Both the position numbers and the translations under genes were made by a program. Of a DNA stretch of 12,558 nt, positions 1 through 6,155 are shown in pieces (within the stretch, counting starts at the first letter, position 1; every line of letters starts with the position of its first letter). The notes beneath the pieces were generated by a model. The model was not told where the DNA came from and did no database searches. It worked only from the letters and a program-made list of their open reading frames with translations. The DNA lies in contig CANRJU010000054.1 in assembly GCA_947631075.1 (NCBI GenBank), forward strand, positions 1-12,558, given 5' to 3'. Source of the stretch: an uncultured Lachnospiraceae bacterium (GTDB lineage Bacteria; Bacillota; Clostridia; Lachnospirales; Lachnospiraceae).

Positions 1-697
1 GGAGCAGACCCACCGCTATATGCTGGGGCTGTACCGGGTCATGGAGGAGATTACGAACGCGTTCCCGGAGGTGCTTTTTGAGAGCTGCTCCGGCGGGGGC
101 GGACGGTTCGACCCCGGTATGCTCTACTACATGCCCCAGACGTGGACGAGCGACGACACCGACGCCGTGGAGAGGCTGTACATCCAGTACGGCACCAGTC
201 TTGTCTATCCGCTGTCCTCCATGGGCGCCCATGTGTCGGCTGTGCCCAACCATCAGTCCGGCCGCGTGACGCCGTTAAAGACAAGAGGGGACGCGGCCAT
301 GAGCGGAAATTTTGGTTACGAGCTGGATCTGACGTCGTTCTCCGCCGAGGAGCGGGAAGAAGTAAAAGAGCAGGTCGCCTTTTATAAGGAAATCCGGGAA
401 CTGATCATGGAGGGAGATTTTTACCGCCTTCTGAGCCCGTTCGAGGGTAACCGGGCGGCCTGGATGGTCCTCTCCCGCGACAAAAAAGAAATATTTGCGG
501 CCTGCTTCGGCATTATGGCGGAGGTGAATCCGGCTACAAGGCGGGTGAAGCTGCAGGGACTGGACCCGGAGGCGACGTACCGGGACAGGGAGGACGGTCA
601 GCGCTACGGAGGCGACGAATTGATGGAAATCGGCCTTGCCGTGGAATTTCACGGGGACTACCAGAGCCGGGTATGGCGCTTGGAGCGAGTCGGCTGA
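1..697 (+). CDS. Alpha-galactosidase, GH36 family (3' part, 5' end outside window)
   Basis: The reading frame is open from base 2, so the gene continues upstream; the first internal Met is at 20. About 231 residues are visible, covering the end of the catalytic barrel and the C-terminal beta domain. The motif ESCSGGGGRFDPGMLYY (from about base 80) and the block TWTSDDTDAVERLYIQYG (from about base 143) are GH36 hallmarks; in this family the SDDTD segment carries the general acid/base Asp. The nucleophile motif (KWDxN) would lie upstream and is not visible. The enzyme hydrolyses alpha-1,6-linked galactose from raffinose-type sugars and is normally cytoplasmic in Firmicutes; I see no export signal in this part. 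The C-terminal residues form the expected small beta domain, ending at TGA 695-697. No clear terminator hairpin follows before the next promoter. The family assignment is secure; the natural substrate is inferred from the family. Confidence 0.93.
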   Translation, partial: EQTHRYMLGLYRVMEEITNAFPEVLFESCSGGGGRFDPGMLYYMPQTWTSDDTDAVERLYIQYGTSLVYPLSSMGAHVSAVPNHQSGRVTPLKTRGDAAMSGNFGYELDLTSFSAEEREEVKEQVAFYKEIRELIMEGDFYRLLSPFEGNRAAWMVLSRDKKEIFAACFGIMAEVNPATRRVKLQGLDPEATYRDREDGQRYGGDELMEIGLAVEFHGDYQSRVWRLERVG

Positions 698-731
698 CAG
701 GAAATTATTGGAAAGAAATAAAAAATAAAAG

Positions 732-760
732 TTGTTAGATTTCATTTCTTTCGTTATAAT
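732..760 (+). promoter_or_regulatory. Sigma-A promoter of the GH13 gene
   Basis: TTGTTA (732-737) and a perfect TATAAT (755-760) are separated by 17 bp in the short AT-rich gap after the alpha-galactosidase. Transcription would begin near 767, giving a leader of about 40 nt. This suggests the GH13 gene is transcribed on its own as well as by any read-through from upstream. Confidence 0.75.
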
Positions 761-790
761 GGAAATACAGATACCATCAGGAGCATATTT

Positions 791-797
791 AGAAGGG
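791..797 (+). promoter_or_regulatory. Ribosome binding site deciding the GH13 start
   Basis: AGAAGGG lies 8 nt before the ATG at 806. A second purine run (GGAAGG, 800-805) directly abuts that ATG and is too close to serve. The ATG at 798 reaches a stop within four codons, so 806 is the only sensible start. Confidence 0.65.
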
Positions 798-805
798 ATG
801 GAAGG

Positions 806-2650
806 ATGACAGATTTTGATACGATACAGGTCGGCCGGGGCGAGGCTTTTCCTCTGGGAGTGACAAAGAAGGGAGACGGCGAGATTCAGATCGCCGCGTG
901 GCACTCGGGGATCGGAAACTGCCAGCTACGCATTTACTCGGAGAATAAGACTGTGAAGAAAATACGCATGTACGGCAGAGAGGATATCGGATTCGGGGAT
1001 ATCTTTTCCGTGTCGCTCCGGGGCGAGGGCGTGGCGGAGCTTCTGCAGGGATTGGAATATGAGTTTGTCTCGGATGGGAAGGTTCTGCCGGATCCGTTCG
1101 CGAGGGCGGTTTCCGGCCGGGACCGGTTCGGACGAAAGGGCGGAAAGGTCAGGAGCCGCTTTGTCCTGGATGAATTTGACTGGACGGGGGAGGACTGGCT
1201 CCGGCTGCCCGCGCGGGATATGGTGCTGTACCAGTGTCATGTCCGGGGATTTACCAGGCATAGCAGCTCCGGCGTGAAGGCGCCCGGCACCTTTGCGGGA
1301 CTGCGGGAGAAGATACCATATCTCAAGGAGCTGGGGGTCAACACTCTTTTGCTGCTGCCGGTCTATGATTTTGACGAGTGCATGCGGGATGAGAACGGCG
1401 TGGAGCTGGGCCGGGTCAACTACTGGGGCTACGGCGGCGACGCCTATTACTTCGCGCCCAAGGCCAGCTACAGCAGCTGCCCGGAGAATCCGGGGGCGGA
1501 GTTTAAATCCATGATCAAGAGCCTGCACCAGAACGGCATGAATGTGATTCTGGATATGTATTTTACCGGGCTGACGCCGGAAGTGATTTTGGAGTGTCTC
1601 CGCTATTACGCCCTGCAATTTCATGTGGATGGTTTCCGCATCAACCAGGACTGTATGGAGACGGCCTGGCTGCGGCGGGATTCCGTGCTGTCCCATGTGA
1701 AGATCATCGGGAACGGATGGGCGGATCAGCCGGGAGATGAGGGAGCGGAGTCCCTGCTGGAGATGAACGACGGCTTCCTCGTGGACGCAAGGCGCTATCT
1801 GAAGAGCGACGAGGGGCAGACCGAGCATTTTTATCACCGGTTCAAGGAGCAGAGAAGGGGCGTGGGCCTCATTCACTATATTACGCAGAACAACGGGTTT
1901 ACCCTGCGGGATCTGATTTCCTATGATGTGAAGCACAATGAGGACAACGGGGAGAAGAACGCGGACGGGACCCAGTACAATTACAGCTGGAACTGCGGCT
2001 TTGAGGGGCCGAGCCGCCGCAAGGCCGTGCTGCGTACCAGGGAGAAGCAGGAGAAGAACGCCTTTGTCATGCTGCTTTTGGGCATGGCCTCGCCGATGAT
2101 TCTGGCGGGAGATGAATTTGGCAATTCGCAGAAGGGGAACAACAACGCCTACTGCCAGGACAATCTCATCACCTGGCTGGACTGGCGGCTTTTGGAGAAA
2201 AATAAAGAGACCTTTGAATTTGTAAAGATGCTGCTGCGGTTTCGGAAGAATCATCCCCTCTATCACAGCGACAGGATGCTGACGGGGATGGACTCCAAGG
2301 GACTGGGCGCCCCGGACGTGTCCTGTCACGGGACTGAGCCGTGGGTGGCGGATTTTTCCTATTACAGCAGAGAGCTGGGAATTATGTACTACGGCAGCTA
2401 CTTTGAAGACCAGACATTGTATTTTGCCTTTAACTTCCACTGGGACAGCCACGACTTTTTCCTGCCGGGCATAGAGGCCGGGCGCAGGTGGGAGGTGGCT
2501 ATCGATACCTCCGGCCAGGGAGTCGGCGAGATCGTGGAGAAAAAGGCGTATAAGATGGCCCCCCGGTCCATCGCCGTATTTAAGAGCGGGCCGGAACAGG
2601 CTAAGAAGGAAAATAAGAAAAAGAGCAGAAAAAGGGCGTCCGGGAAATGA
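806..2650 (+). CDS. GH13 isoamylase/debranching-type protein lacking all catalytic residues (probable pseudoenzyme)
   Basis: 614 residues. An N-terminal CBM48-like beta domain (about 10-105, ending in the family signature LPDPFARAV) precedes a (beta/alpha)8 barrel and a C-terminal beta domain; the tail (about 597-614) is strongly basic. The barrel framework matches the GlgX/isoamylase/type I pullulanase group: YQCHVRGFTRHSSSG, VNYWGYGGDAYYFAPKASY, HVDGFRIN, GFTLRDLISYD, YNYSWNCGFEGPSRR and ILAGDEFGNSQKGNNNAYCQ. Those enzymes cleave alpha-1,6 branches of glycogen or starch. Here the nucleophile Asp (GFRFD) is Asn280, the acid/base Glu (AEPW) is Asn303 in IGNGW, and the His-Asp pair before GFTL is Asn362-Asn363. 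Region I (DVVYNH) reads DMYFTG at 250-255 and runs almost directly into region II, so a loop of roughly 45 residues is absent. The frame is intact with no stops, so the gene seems maintained. A glycan-binding, scaffolding or regulatory role is inference; ordinary debranching activity is unlikely. Confidence 0.85.
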   Translation: MTDFDTIQVGRGEAFPLGVTKKGDGEIQIAAWHSGIGNCQLRIYSENKTVKKIRMYGREDIGFGDIFSVSLRGEGVAELLQGLEYEFVSDGKVLPDPFARAVSGRDRFGRKGGKVRSRFVLDEFDWTGEDWLRLPARDMVLYQCHVRGFTRHSSSGVKAPGTFAGLREKIPYLKELGVNTLLLLPVYDFDECMRDENGVELGRVNYWGYGGDAYYFAPKASYSSCPENPGAEFKSMIKSLHQNGMNVILDMYFTGLTPEVILECLRYYALQFHVDGFRINQDCMETAWLRRDSVLSHVKIIGNGWADQPGDEGAESLLEMNDGFLVDARRYLKSDEGQTEHFYHRFKEQRRGVGLIHYITQNNGFTLRDLISYDVKHNEDNGEKNADGTQYNYSWNCGFEGPSRRKAVLRTREKQEKNAFVMLLLGMASPMILAGDEFGNSQKGNNNAYCQDNLITWLDWRLLEKNKETFEFVKMLLRFRKNHPLYHSDRMLTGMDSKGLGAPDVSCHGTEPWVADFSYYSRELGIMYYGSYFEDQTLYFAFNFHWDSHDFFLPGIEAGRRWEVAIDTSGQGVGEIVEKKAYKMAPRSIAVFKSGPEQAKKENKKKSRKRASGK

Positions 2651-2662
2651 CCCCGAACGCCC
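2634..2662. terminator. Shared hairpin between convergent genes
   Basis: GGGCGT (2634-2639) pairs with ACGCCC (2657-2662), with an inner 4-bp GC stem after one mismatch. The hairpin spans the GH13 stop codon. Read on the minus strand it is followed by TTTTTCT, so it is a good intrinsic terminator for the 63-aa minus-strand gene. On the plus strand only a short T run (GGATTTT) follows, so it is weaker for the GH13 gene. Confidence 0.6.
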
Positions 2663-2696
2663 GGATTTTCCGGTTGCCGACACAGGGAAGCCCCTT

Positions 2697-2888
2697 TTAA
2701 TAATCGTGGTTTTCTACAATGGGATCGAAAAGATCCAGGGAGCAGTGGCTGTCAGACGTAAAGTGCCTGCATGTGACGCAGGATACGTCGGTGTCGCCGA
2801 CCTTGTTGGTGCATTTGCAGCAGTCCTTTACGGAATAGGAGCTGCAGTGTTTTGCCACGTCTCTGTAAGTCTGTTCATCTGCACGCAT
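2697..2888 (-). CDS. Small Cys-rich protein (63 aa), function unknown
   Basis: The ATG on the minus strand (2886-2888) is preceded by GGAGGA (2895-2900) with a 6-nt gap, a strong start. The protein has seven cysteines at residues 15, 23, 24, 26, 37, 40 and 49, including CCKC and SCVTCRHFTSDSHC, and ends with an acidic segment (DLFDPIVENHDY). The Cys/His spacing suggests a metal-binding (zinc or iron-sulfur) knot, but I cannot assign a named family or function. There is no signal peptide, so it is probably cytoplasmic. It is transcribed convergently with the GH13 gene and divergently from the DUF5721-like gene, with a likely terminator just beyond its stop. The opposite-strand frames over this interval lack such a start and look like shadows. 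Confidence 0.75.
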   Translation of the reverse strand: MRADEQTYRDVAKHCSSYSVKDCCKCTNKVGDTDVSCVTCRHFTSDSHCSLDLFDPIVENHDY

Positions 2889-2942
2889 TTGTTTTCCTCC
2901 ATTTGCTTTGTGTTAATCATGACAGAATTAGTATTTGCAGTC

Positions 2943-2949
2943 AGGGAGA
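2943..2949 (+). promoter_or_regulatory. Ribosome binding site deciding the start at 2960
   Basis: A GGGAGAT stretch about 10 nt before ATG 2960 marks this start. The open frame extends upstream to an ATG at 2852, but that one has no ribosome binding site and would overlap the divergent minus-strand gene. Confidence 0.5.
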
Positions 2950-2959
2950 TTTTATTCAA

Positions 2960-3409
2960 ATGATCGTATTAAAAATTGAATCGGTAAAAGAATTTATGGC
3001 GGTGCTGTTCGGGGGAGATCTGTTCGACCGGTTCCATGTGACCGGGTGCGAGGTGACGACCTTCGCCGCGTTTAAGACCGACGGAAGGCTCCACGAGGAG
3101 GGGCTCGACACGGACGAGAGGCAGCCGGACGCAAGCGGACTGGTCCTGTGGCGCCAGATCAAGCCCCACATATATTCCCTGATCCGGGGAAAAAAGAAGC
3201 CTCTGAAAATGCTCATAGACTTCTGCCACTATATGCCGAACGGGGACGCGGGCTCGCTGCGGATCCAATTTGAAAAGGACGAGCTGCACCTGTACACCGG
3301 CTATATGCAGAAGGAGTTCTCGCTGGATAAGAGCGCGCAGGAGAAGTGGGATGAAAATTGCGAGGCATTTATACGGAAAAACAAAATTGTTAGCACTCAG
3401 CTTGAATGA
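2960..3409 (+). CDS. DUF5721-like small protein (149 aa)
   Basis: Begins MIVLKIESVKEFMAVLFGGD after a purine-rich binding site. It is a soluble alpha/beta-looking protein of 149 residues with no signal peptide or membrane segment. The opening (LKIxSVKxFM...LF...FD.F), a middle WRQIKPHIYSLIRGKKKPL block and a later LRIQFEKDELHLYTGY block resemble what I recall of the clostridial DUF5721 family, which has no known function; this assignment is from memory and moderate. The last seven codons and the TGA lie inside a CIRCE operator for the following htpG gene, which ties the 3' end of this gene to heat-shock control by position. No clear promoter was found in the 71-bp divergent gap before it. Confidence 0.75.
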   Translation: MIVLKIESVKEFMAVLFGGDLFDRFHVTGCEVTTFAAFKTDGRLHEEGLDTDERQPDASGLVLWRQIKPHIYSLIRGKKKPLKMLIDFCHYMPNGDAGSLRIQFEKDELHLYTGYMQKEFSLDKSAQEKWDENCEAFIRKNKIVSTQLE

Positions 3410-3416
3410 GTGCTAA
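3390..3416 (+). promoter_or_regulatory. CIRCE operator (HrcA-binding inverted repeat)
   Basis: TTAGCACTC, a 9-bp spacer and GAGTGCTAA match the CIRCE consensus at every position. CIRCE is bound by the heat-shock repressor HrcA. It sits 7 bp upstream of the htpG -35 box, so htpG is predicted to be repressed by HrcA and induced by heat or unfolded protein. The right arm overlaps the stop codon of the upstream gene. Confidence 0.95.
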
Positions 3417-3422
3417 ATTTTT
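3390..3422 (+). terminator. Possible intrinsic terminator formed by the CIRCE palindrome
   Basis: In RNA the CIRCE repeat would fold into a 9-bp stem with a 9-nt loop, followed at once by A and five U residues (3417-3422). That is the layout of a Rho-independent terminator for the upstream small gene. The stem is only moderately GC-rich, so efficiency is uncertain. Confidence 0.45.
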
Positions 3423-3423
3423 C

Positions 3424-3452
3424 TTGACAATCGCTTTTCACCGTATTATTAT
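3424..3452 (+). promoter_or_regulatory. Sigma-A promoter of htpG
   Basis: A perfect TTGACA (3424-3429), 17 bp, then TATTAT (3447-3452). The start point would be near 3459, leaving a leader of about 68 nt before the htpG ATG. Confidence 0.85.
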
Positions 3453-3460
3453 GGTATCAA

Positions 3461-3490
3461 GGTCTTGAGAATCCCGGAGAGGGATGGACC
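3461..3490 (+). other. Stem-loop at the 5' end of the htpG leader
   Basis: ATCCC (3471-3475) pairs with GGGAT (3481-3485) around a GGAGA loop, and GGTC (3461-3464) can pair with GACC (3487-3490) outside it. The structure would sit at the very start of the transcript and could protect the mRNA 5' end. This is a weak structural inference. Confidence 0.3.
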
Positions 3491-3526
3491 GGATATTATC
3501 TGAGTGAACGATAGGAGGTCTTTATA

Positions 3527-5581
3527 ATGACAAAGGAACAGGGAAGCTTAGCAATCAATTCCGAGAATATATTTCCGATTATTAAGAAATGGCTGTATTC
3601 CGACCACGACATCTTCGTGCGCGAGGTAATCAGCAACGCGTGCGACGCCATCACCAAGCTGAAGAAGCTGTCCATGATCGGCGAGGCCGAGCTGCCGGAC
3701 GACTACAAGGCCAAGATCGAGGTAGAGGTCAGCCCGGAGGACAAGACGATTTCTTTCCGGGACAACGGTCTGGGCATGACGGCGGACGAGGTGAAGGAGT
3801 ATATCAACCAGATTGCCTTTTCCGGCGCCGCAGATTTTTTGGAAAAATATAAGGACAAGGCCAACGATGAGCAGATCATCGGACATTTCGGCCTGGGCTT
3901 TTATTCGGTATTTATGGTTTCCGATTCGGCGGAGATCCGCACTCTTTCCTATAAGGAAGGGGCAGAGGCCGTTCACTGGGAGTCGGATGGCGGCCTGACT
4001 TTCGAGCTGGGGCCTGACGACCGGGATACGGTGGGCACCGAGATCATCCTGCATCTCAACGAGGACAGCTATGAGTTCGCCAACGAGTACCGGGTGCGGG
4101 AAGTATTGGAGAAGTACTGTTCCTTTATGCCGGTGGAGATCTTTTTGAAAAAGACAGGGGCCGAGCCGGAGTACGAGACGATTCCCAGCGAGGAAGTGAC
4201 CGAGGAGGACACCGTCATTGAGGAGATTGTCGAGGAGCCGAAGAAGGACGAGGGAAAAGACGGCGAGAGCGAGGACGGCGAGAAGGCAGAGCCGGTCAAG
4301 AAGACCAAGATTTTAAAGCGCCCGGTATCCGTCAGCGACACGACGCCTCTGTGGACCAAGCATCCGAACGAGTGCACCGAGGAGGAGTACAAGACATTTT
4401 ACCGCAAGGTGTTTAACGACTACAGGGAGCCGCTGTTCTGGATTCATCTGAACATGGATTATCCGTTTAACCTGAAGGGAATTCTCTATTTCCCGAAGGT
4501 AAATCTGGAGTATGAGAACTTAGAGGGCGTGATTAAGCTCTACAACAACCAGGTATTTATCGCGGACAATATTAAAGAAGTGATTCCGGAGTTTCTGATG
4601 CTCTTGAAGGGCGTCATCGACTGCCCGGATCTGCCGCTGAACGTCAGCCGGAGCGCGCTGCAGAACGATGGATTTGTGAAGAAGATTTCCGACTATATCA
4701 CCAAGAAGGTGGCGGATAAGCTCACCGGCATGTGCAAGACCGACAGAGAGAATTACGAAAAATACTGGGATGACATCAGTCCCTTTATCAAGTTCGGCTG
4801 CTTAAAGGACGAGAAATTCAAGGAAAAAATGAAGGATTACATTCTCTTTAAGGATCTGGACGACAAGTACAGCACGCTGTCCGAGTATCTGGAGACGCTG
4901 CCGGAGCCGGAACCGGAGGTCGAGGTCGTGGAAGAGGGCAGCGAGGATAAGGAGAGCGAGCCGAAGGAGCCGCCGAAAAAGACGGTTTACTATGTGACCG
5001 ATCTCCAGCAGCAGAGCCAGTATATCCGGATGTTCAAGGAGCAGAATATGAATGCGGTGATTCTGCTTCACAACATCGACCAGCCGTTTGTCTCCTCTCT
5101 GGAGGCGGGAGACGACGCCGTGAAGTTCCAGCGCATTGACGCGGATCTGACGGACGCGTTCCGGGAAGAAGGCGACGAGGAGCAGCTGAAAGAGGAGACG
5201 GAGACGCTCAAGAAGCTGTTCCAGAAGGCCACCGGCAAGGAGCAGCTGGAGGTAAAGGTGGAGAAGCTGAAAGACGAGAAGGTTTCTTCCATGATTACCT
5301 TGTCCGAGGAGACGAGAAGGATGCAGGACATGATGAAGATGTACTCCGCGAACGGCATGGGCGGCATGGACTTCTCCGGCATGGGACAGACGCTGGTGCT
5401 CAACGCCAACCACCCGCTCGTGAAGTATGTGCTGGAGCACGGCGAGGGCGAGAACACCGAGATGTTCTGCAAGCAGCTCTATGACCTGGCCATGATCAGC
5501 CACCAGCCGCTGGAGGCGGATAAGATGACCGAGTTCATCGAGAGAAGTAATCAGATCATGCTTTTGCTGGCAAAGGATTGA
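3527..5581 (+). CDS. htpG: Chaperone protein HtpG (bacterial Hsp90)
   Basis: 684 residues; AGGAGG (3513-3518) lies 8 nt before the ATG. HtpG is a homodimeric ATP-dependent cytoplasmic chaperone. The N-terminal GHKL ATPase domain shows E33, N37 and D40 in EVISNACDAITK, D79-x-G-x-G in DNGLGM, and the lid GHFGLGFYSVFMVSD. The middle domain has WIHLNMDYPFNLKGILYFP and the conserved Arg375 in LNVSRSALQND. The C-terminal dimerisation domain follows and lacks the eukaryotic MEEVD tail. Two acidic segments stand out: about 213-262 between the N and middle domains (rich in Glu/Asp/Lys), and about 459-485 (LPEPEPEVEVVEEGSED). They resemble the charged linker of eukaryotic Hsp90 and make the protein longer than the roughly 620-residue enterobacterial HtpG. 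The CIRCE element and the promoter upstream predict control by HrcA, whereas in Bacillus subtilis htpG is outside the HrcA regulon. Confidence 0.97.
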   Translation: MTKEQGSLAINSENIFPIIKKWLYSDHDIFVREVISNACDAITKLKKLSMIGEAELPDDYKAKIEVEVSPEDKTISFRDNGLGMTADEVKEYINQIAFSGAADFLEKYKDKANDEQIIGHFGLGFYSVFMVSDSAEIRTLSYKEGAEAVHWESDGGLTFELGPDDRDTVGTEIILHLNEDSYEFANEYRVREVLEKYCSFMPVEIFLKKTGAEPEYETIPSEEVTEEDTVIEEIVEEPKKDEGKDGESEDGEKAEPVKKTKILKRPVSVSDTTPLWTKHPNECTEEEYKTFYRKVFNDYREPLFWIHLNMDYPFNLKGILYFPKVNLEYENLEGVIKLYNNQVFIADNIKEVIPEFLMLLKGVIDCPDLPLNVSRSALQNDGFVKKISDYITKKVADKLTGMCKTDRENYEKYWDDISPFIKFGCLKDEKFKEKMKDYILFKDLDDKYSTLSEYLETLPEPEPEVEVVEEGSEDKESEPKEPPKKTVYYVTDLQQQSQYIRMFKEQNMNAVILLHNIDQPFVSSLEAGDDAVKFQRIDADLTDAFREEGDEEQLKEETETLKKLFQKATGKEQLEVKVEKLKDEKVSSMITLSEETRRMQDMMKMYSANGMGGMDFSGMGQTLVLNANHPLVKYVLEHGEGENTEMFCKQLYDLAMISHQPLEADKMTEFIERSNQIMLLLAKD

Positions 5582-5616
5582 CTATTTTATAGGTAACAGG
5601 CGGTTTCAGACAGGGC

Positions 5617-5642
5617 TTTGCGGGCGCCAAATTGCCCGCAAA
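5617..5642 (+). terminator. Probable terminator of htpG
   Basis: TTTGCGGGC (5617-5625) and GCCCGCAAA (5634-5642) form a 9-bp stem with an 8-nt loop, 36 nt after the htpG stop. A short T run (ATTTTAT) follows after a gap of six bases, so termination may be incomplete. Confidence 0.55.
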
Positions 5643-5682
5643 ACGCCCATTTTATAATCAAAATATAAAAAATATTAAAAAG

Positions 5683-5711
5683 TTGACAGAACAGAAAAAG
5701 TATGATAAGAT
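5683..5711 (+). promoter_or_regulatory. Promoter of tRNA-Gly
   Basis: TTGACA (5683-5688) and TAAGAT (5706-5711) are 17 bp apart in an AT-rich stretch just upstream of the tRNA gene. Transcription would start near 5718, about 25 nt before the mature tRNA 5' end. Confidence 0.75.
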
Positions 5712-5742
5712 ATTACTCGTTTCTGATATACAGTCAGATGAC

Positions 5743-5815
5743 GCGCGAGTGGCTCAGTTGGTAGAGCACAACCTTGCCAAGGTTGGGGCCGCGGGTTCGA
5801 GTCCCGTCTCGCGCT
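5743..5815 (+). tRNA. tRNA-Gly (anticodon GCC)
   Basis: A complete cloverleaf can be drawn. The 7-bp acceptor stem is GCGCGAG/CTCGCGC (5743-5749 with 5808-5814) with discriminator T5815. The D arm is GCTC/GAGC, the anticodon stem is CAACC/GGTTG, and the loop TTGCCAA holds GCC at 5776-5778. The T arm is GCGGG/CCCGT with loop TTCGAGT. The discriminator U is usual for bacterial tRNA-Gly. The 3' CCA is not encoded and must be added after transcription. Confidence 0.97.
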
Positions 5816-5830
5816 TAAAGATTTAAGAGT

Positions 5831-5860
5831 AAAGAACTGCGCATACTGCGCAGTTCTTTT
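5831..5860 (+). terminator. Intrinsic terminator after tRNA-Gly
   Basis: AAGAACTGCGCA and TGCGCAGTTCTT form a 12-bp perfect stem with a 3-nt loop (TAC), ending in a T run. This is a strong Rho-independent terminator 16 nt after the tRNA. Confidence 0.85.
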
Positions 5861-5877
5861 ATAGAGGGAGTGGCAAA

Positions 5878-6063
5878 ATGGAGACCAAGCAGCATTATGT
5901 ATATAAATGTCCGCTCTGCGGATATACTTTTGAGGGCGACACCGTTGAACGGGAGGACCGGACCTGTAGCCAGTGCGGGAAGAGTACATACACAATCCGG
6001 TCTGAATCCAGCATCCGAAAGGTGTTTCGTCTCAATCGGAAAGAAAATAATAAAAAGGACTAA
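5878..6063 (+). CDS. Small zinc-ribbon protein (61 aa)
   Basis: GAGGGAG (5864-5870) lies 7 nt before the ATG. The protein starts METKQHYVYKCPLCGYTF and carries two CxxC knuckles, C11/C14 (CPLC) and C30/C33 (CSQC), 15 residues apart, the spacing of a rubredoxin-like or zinc-ribbon fold. The C-terminal third is basic and Ser/Lys/Asn rich. There is no signal peptide. Function is unknown; single zinc ribbons of this size often bind nucleic acid or act as partners of other proteins, but nothing here shows which. It begins 17 nt after the tRNA-Gly terminator with no visible promoter of its own, and is followed by a clear terminator, so it may depend on read-through from the tRNA promoter. An overlapping frame from 5870 lacks these motifs. 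Confidence 0.8.
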   Translation: METKQHYVYKCPLCGYTFEGDTVEREDRTCSQCGKSTYTIRSESSIRKVFRLNRKENNKKD

Positions 6064-6065
6064 AG

Positions 6066-6090
6066 CCTGGGATTTTGAATCCCAGGTTTT
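6066..6090 (+). terminator. Terminator of the zinc-ribbon gene
   Basis: CCTGGGA (6066-6072) and TCCCAGG (6080-6086) form a 7-bp stem with a 7-nt loop, followed by TTTTCTG, three bases after the stop codon. Confidence 0.85.
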
Positions 6091-6155
6091 CTGTGATTAT
6101 TGGCGTTTTTATCATTTCAAAATACTCTTAAAAATTTCTTCTTTAATTATCATGA

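Noticed and set aside
806..2650. Sequencing error as the cause of the missing GH13 catalytic residues
   Set aside because: Independent changes at several motifs plus a clean in-frame loop loss, with no frameshift, are hard to explain by base-calling errors.
926..2683. Long antisense open frame (585 codons) opposite the GH13 gene
   Set aside because: It mirrors the codon pattern of the GC-rich plus-strand gene, has no recognisable motifs, and the plus-strand protein has clear family signatures.
2852..2959. Upstream extension of the DUF5721-like gene to an ATG at 2852
   Set aside because: It has no ribosome binding site, overlaps the start of the divergent Cys-rich gene, and the family-like sequence begins at 2960.
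5632..5826. 64-codon open frame covering the tRNA-Gly gene
   Set aside because: It is an accidental frame through a tRNA, its promoter and the htpG terminator.
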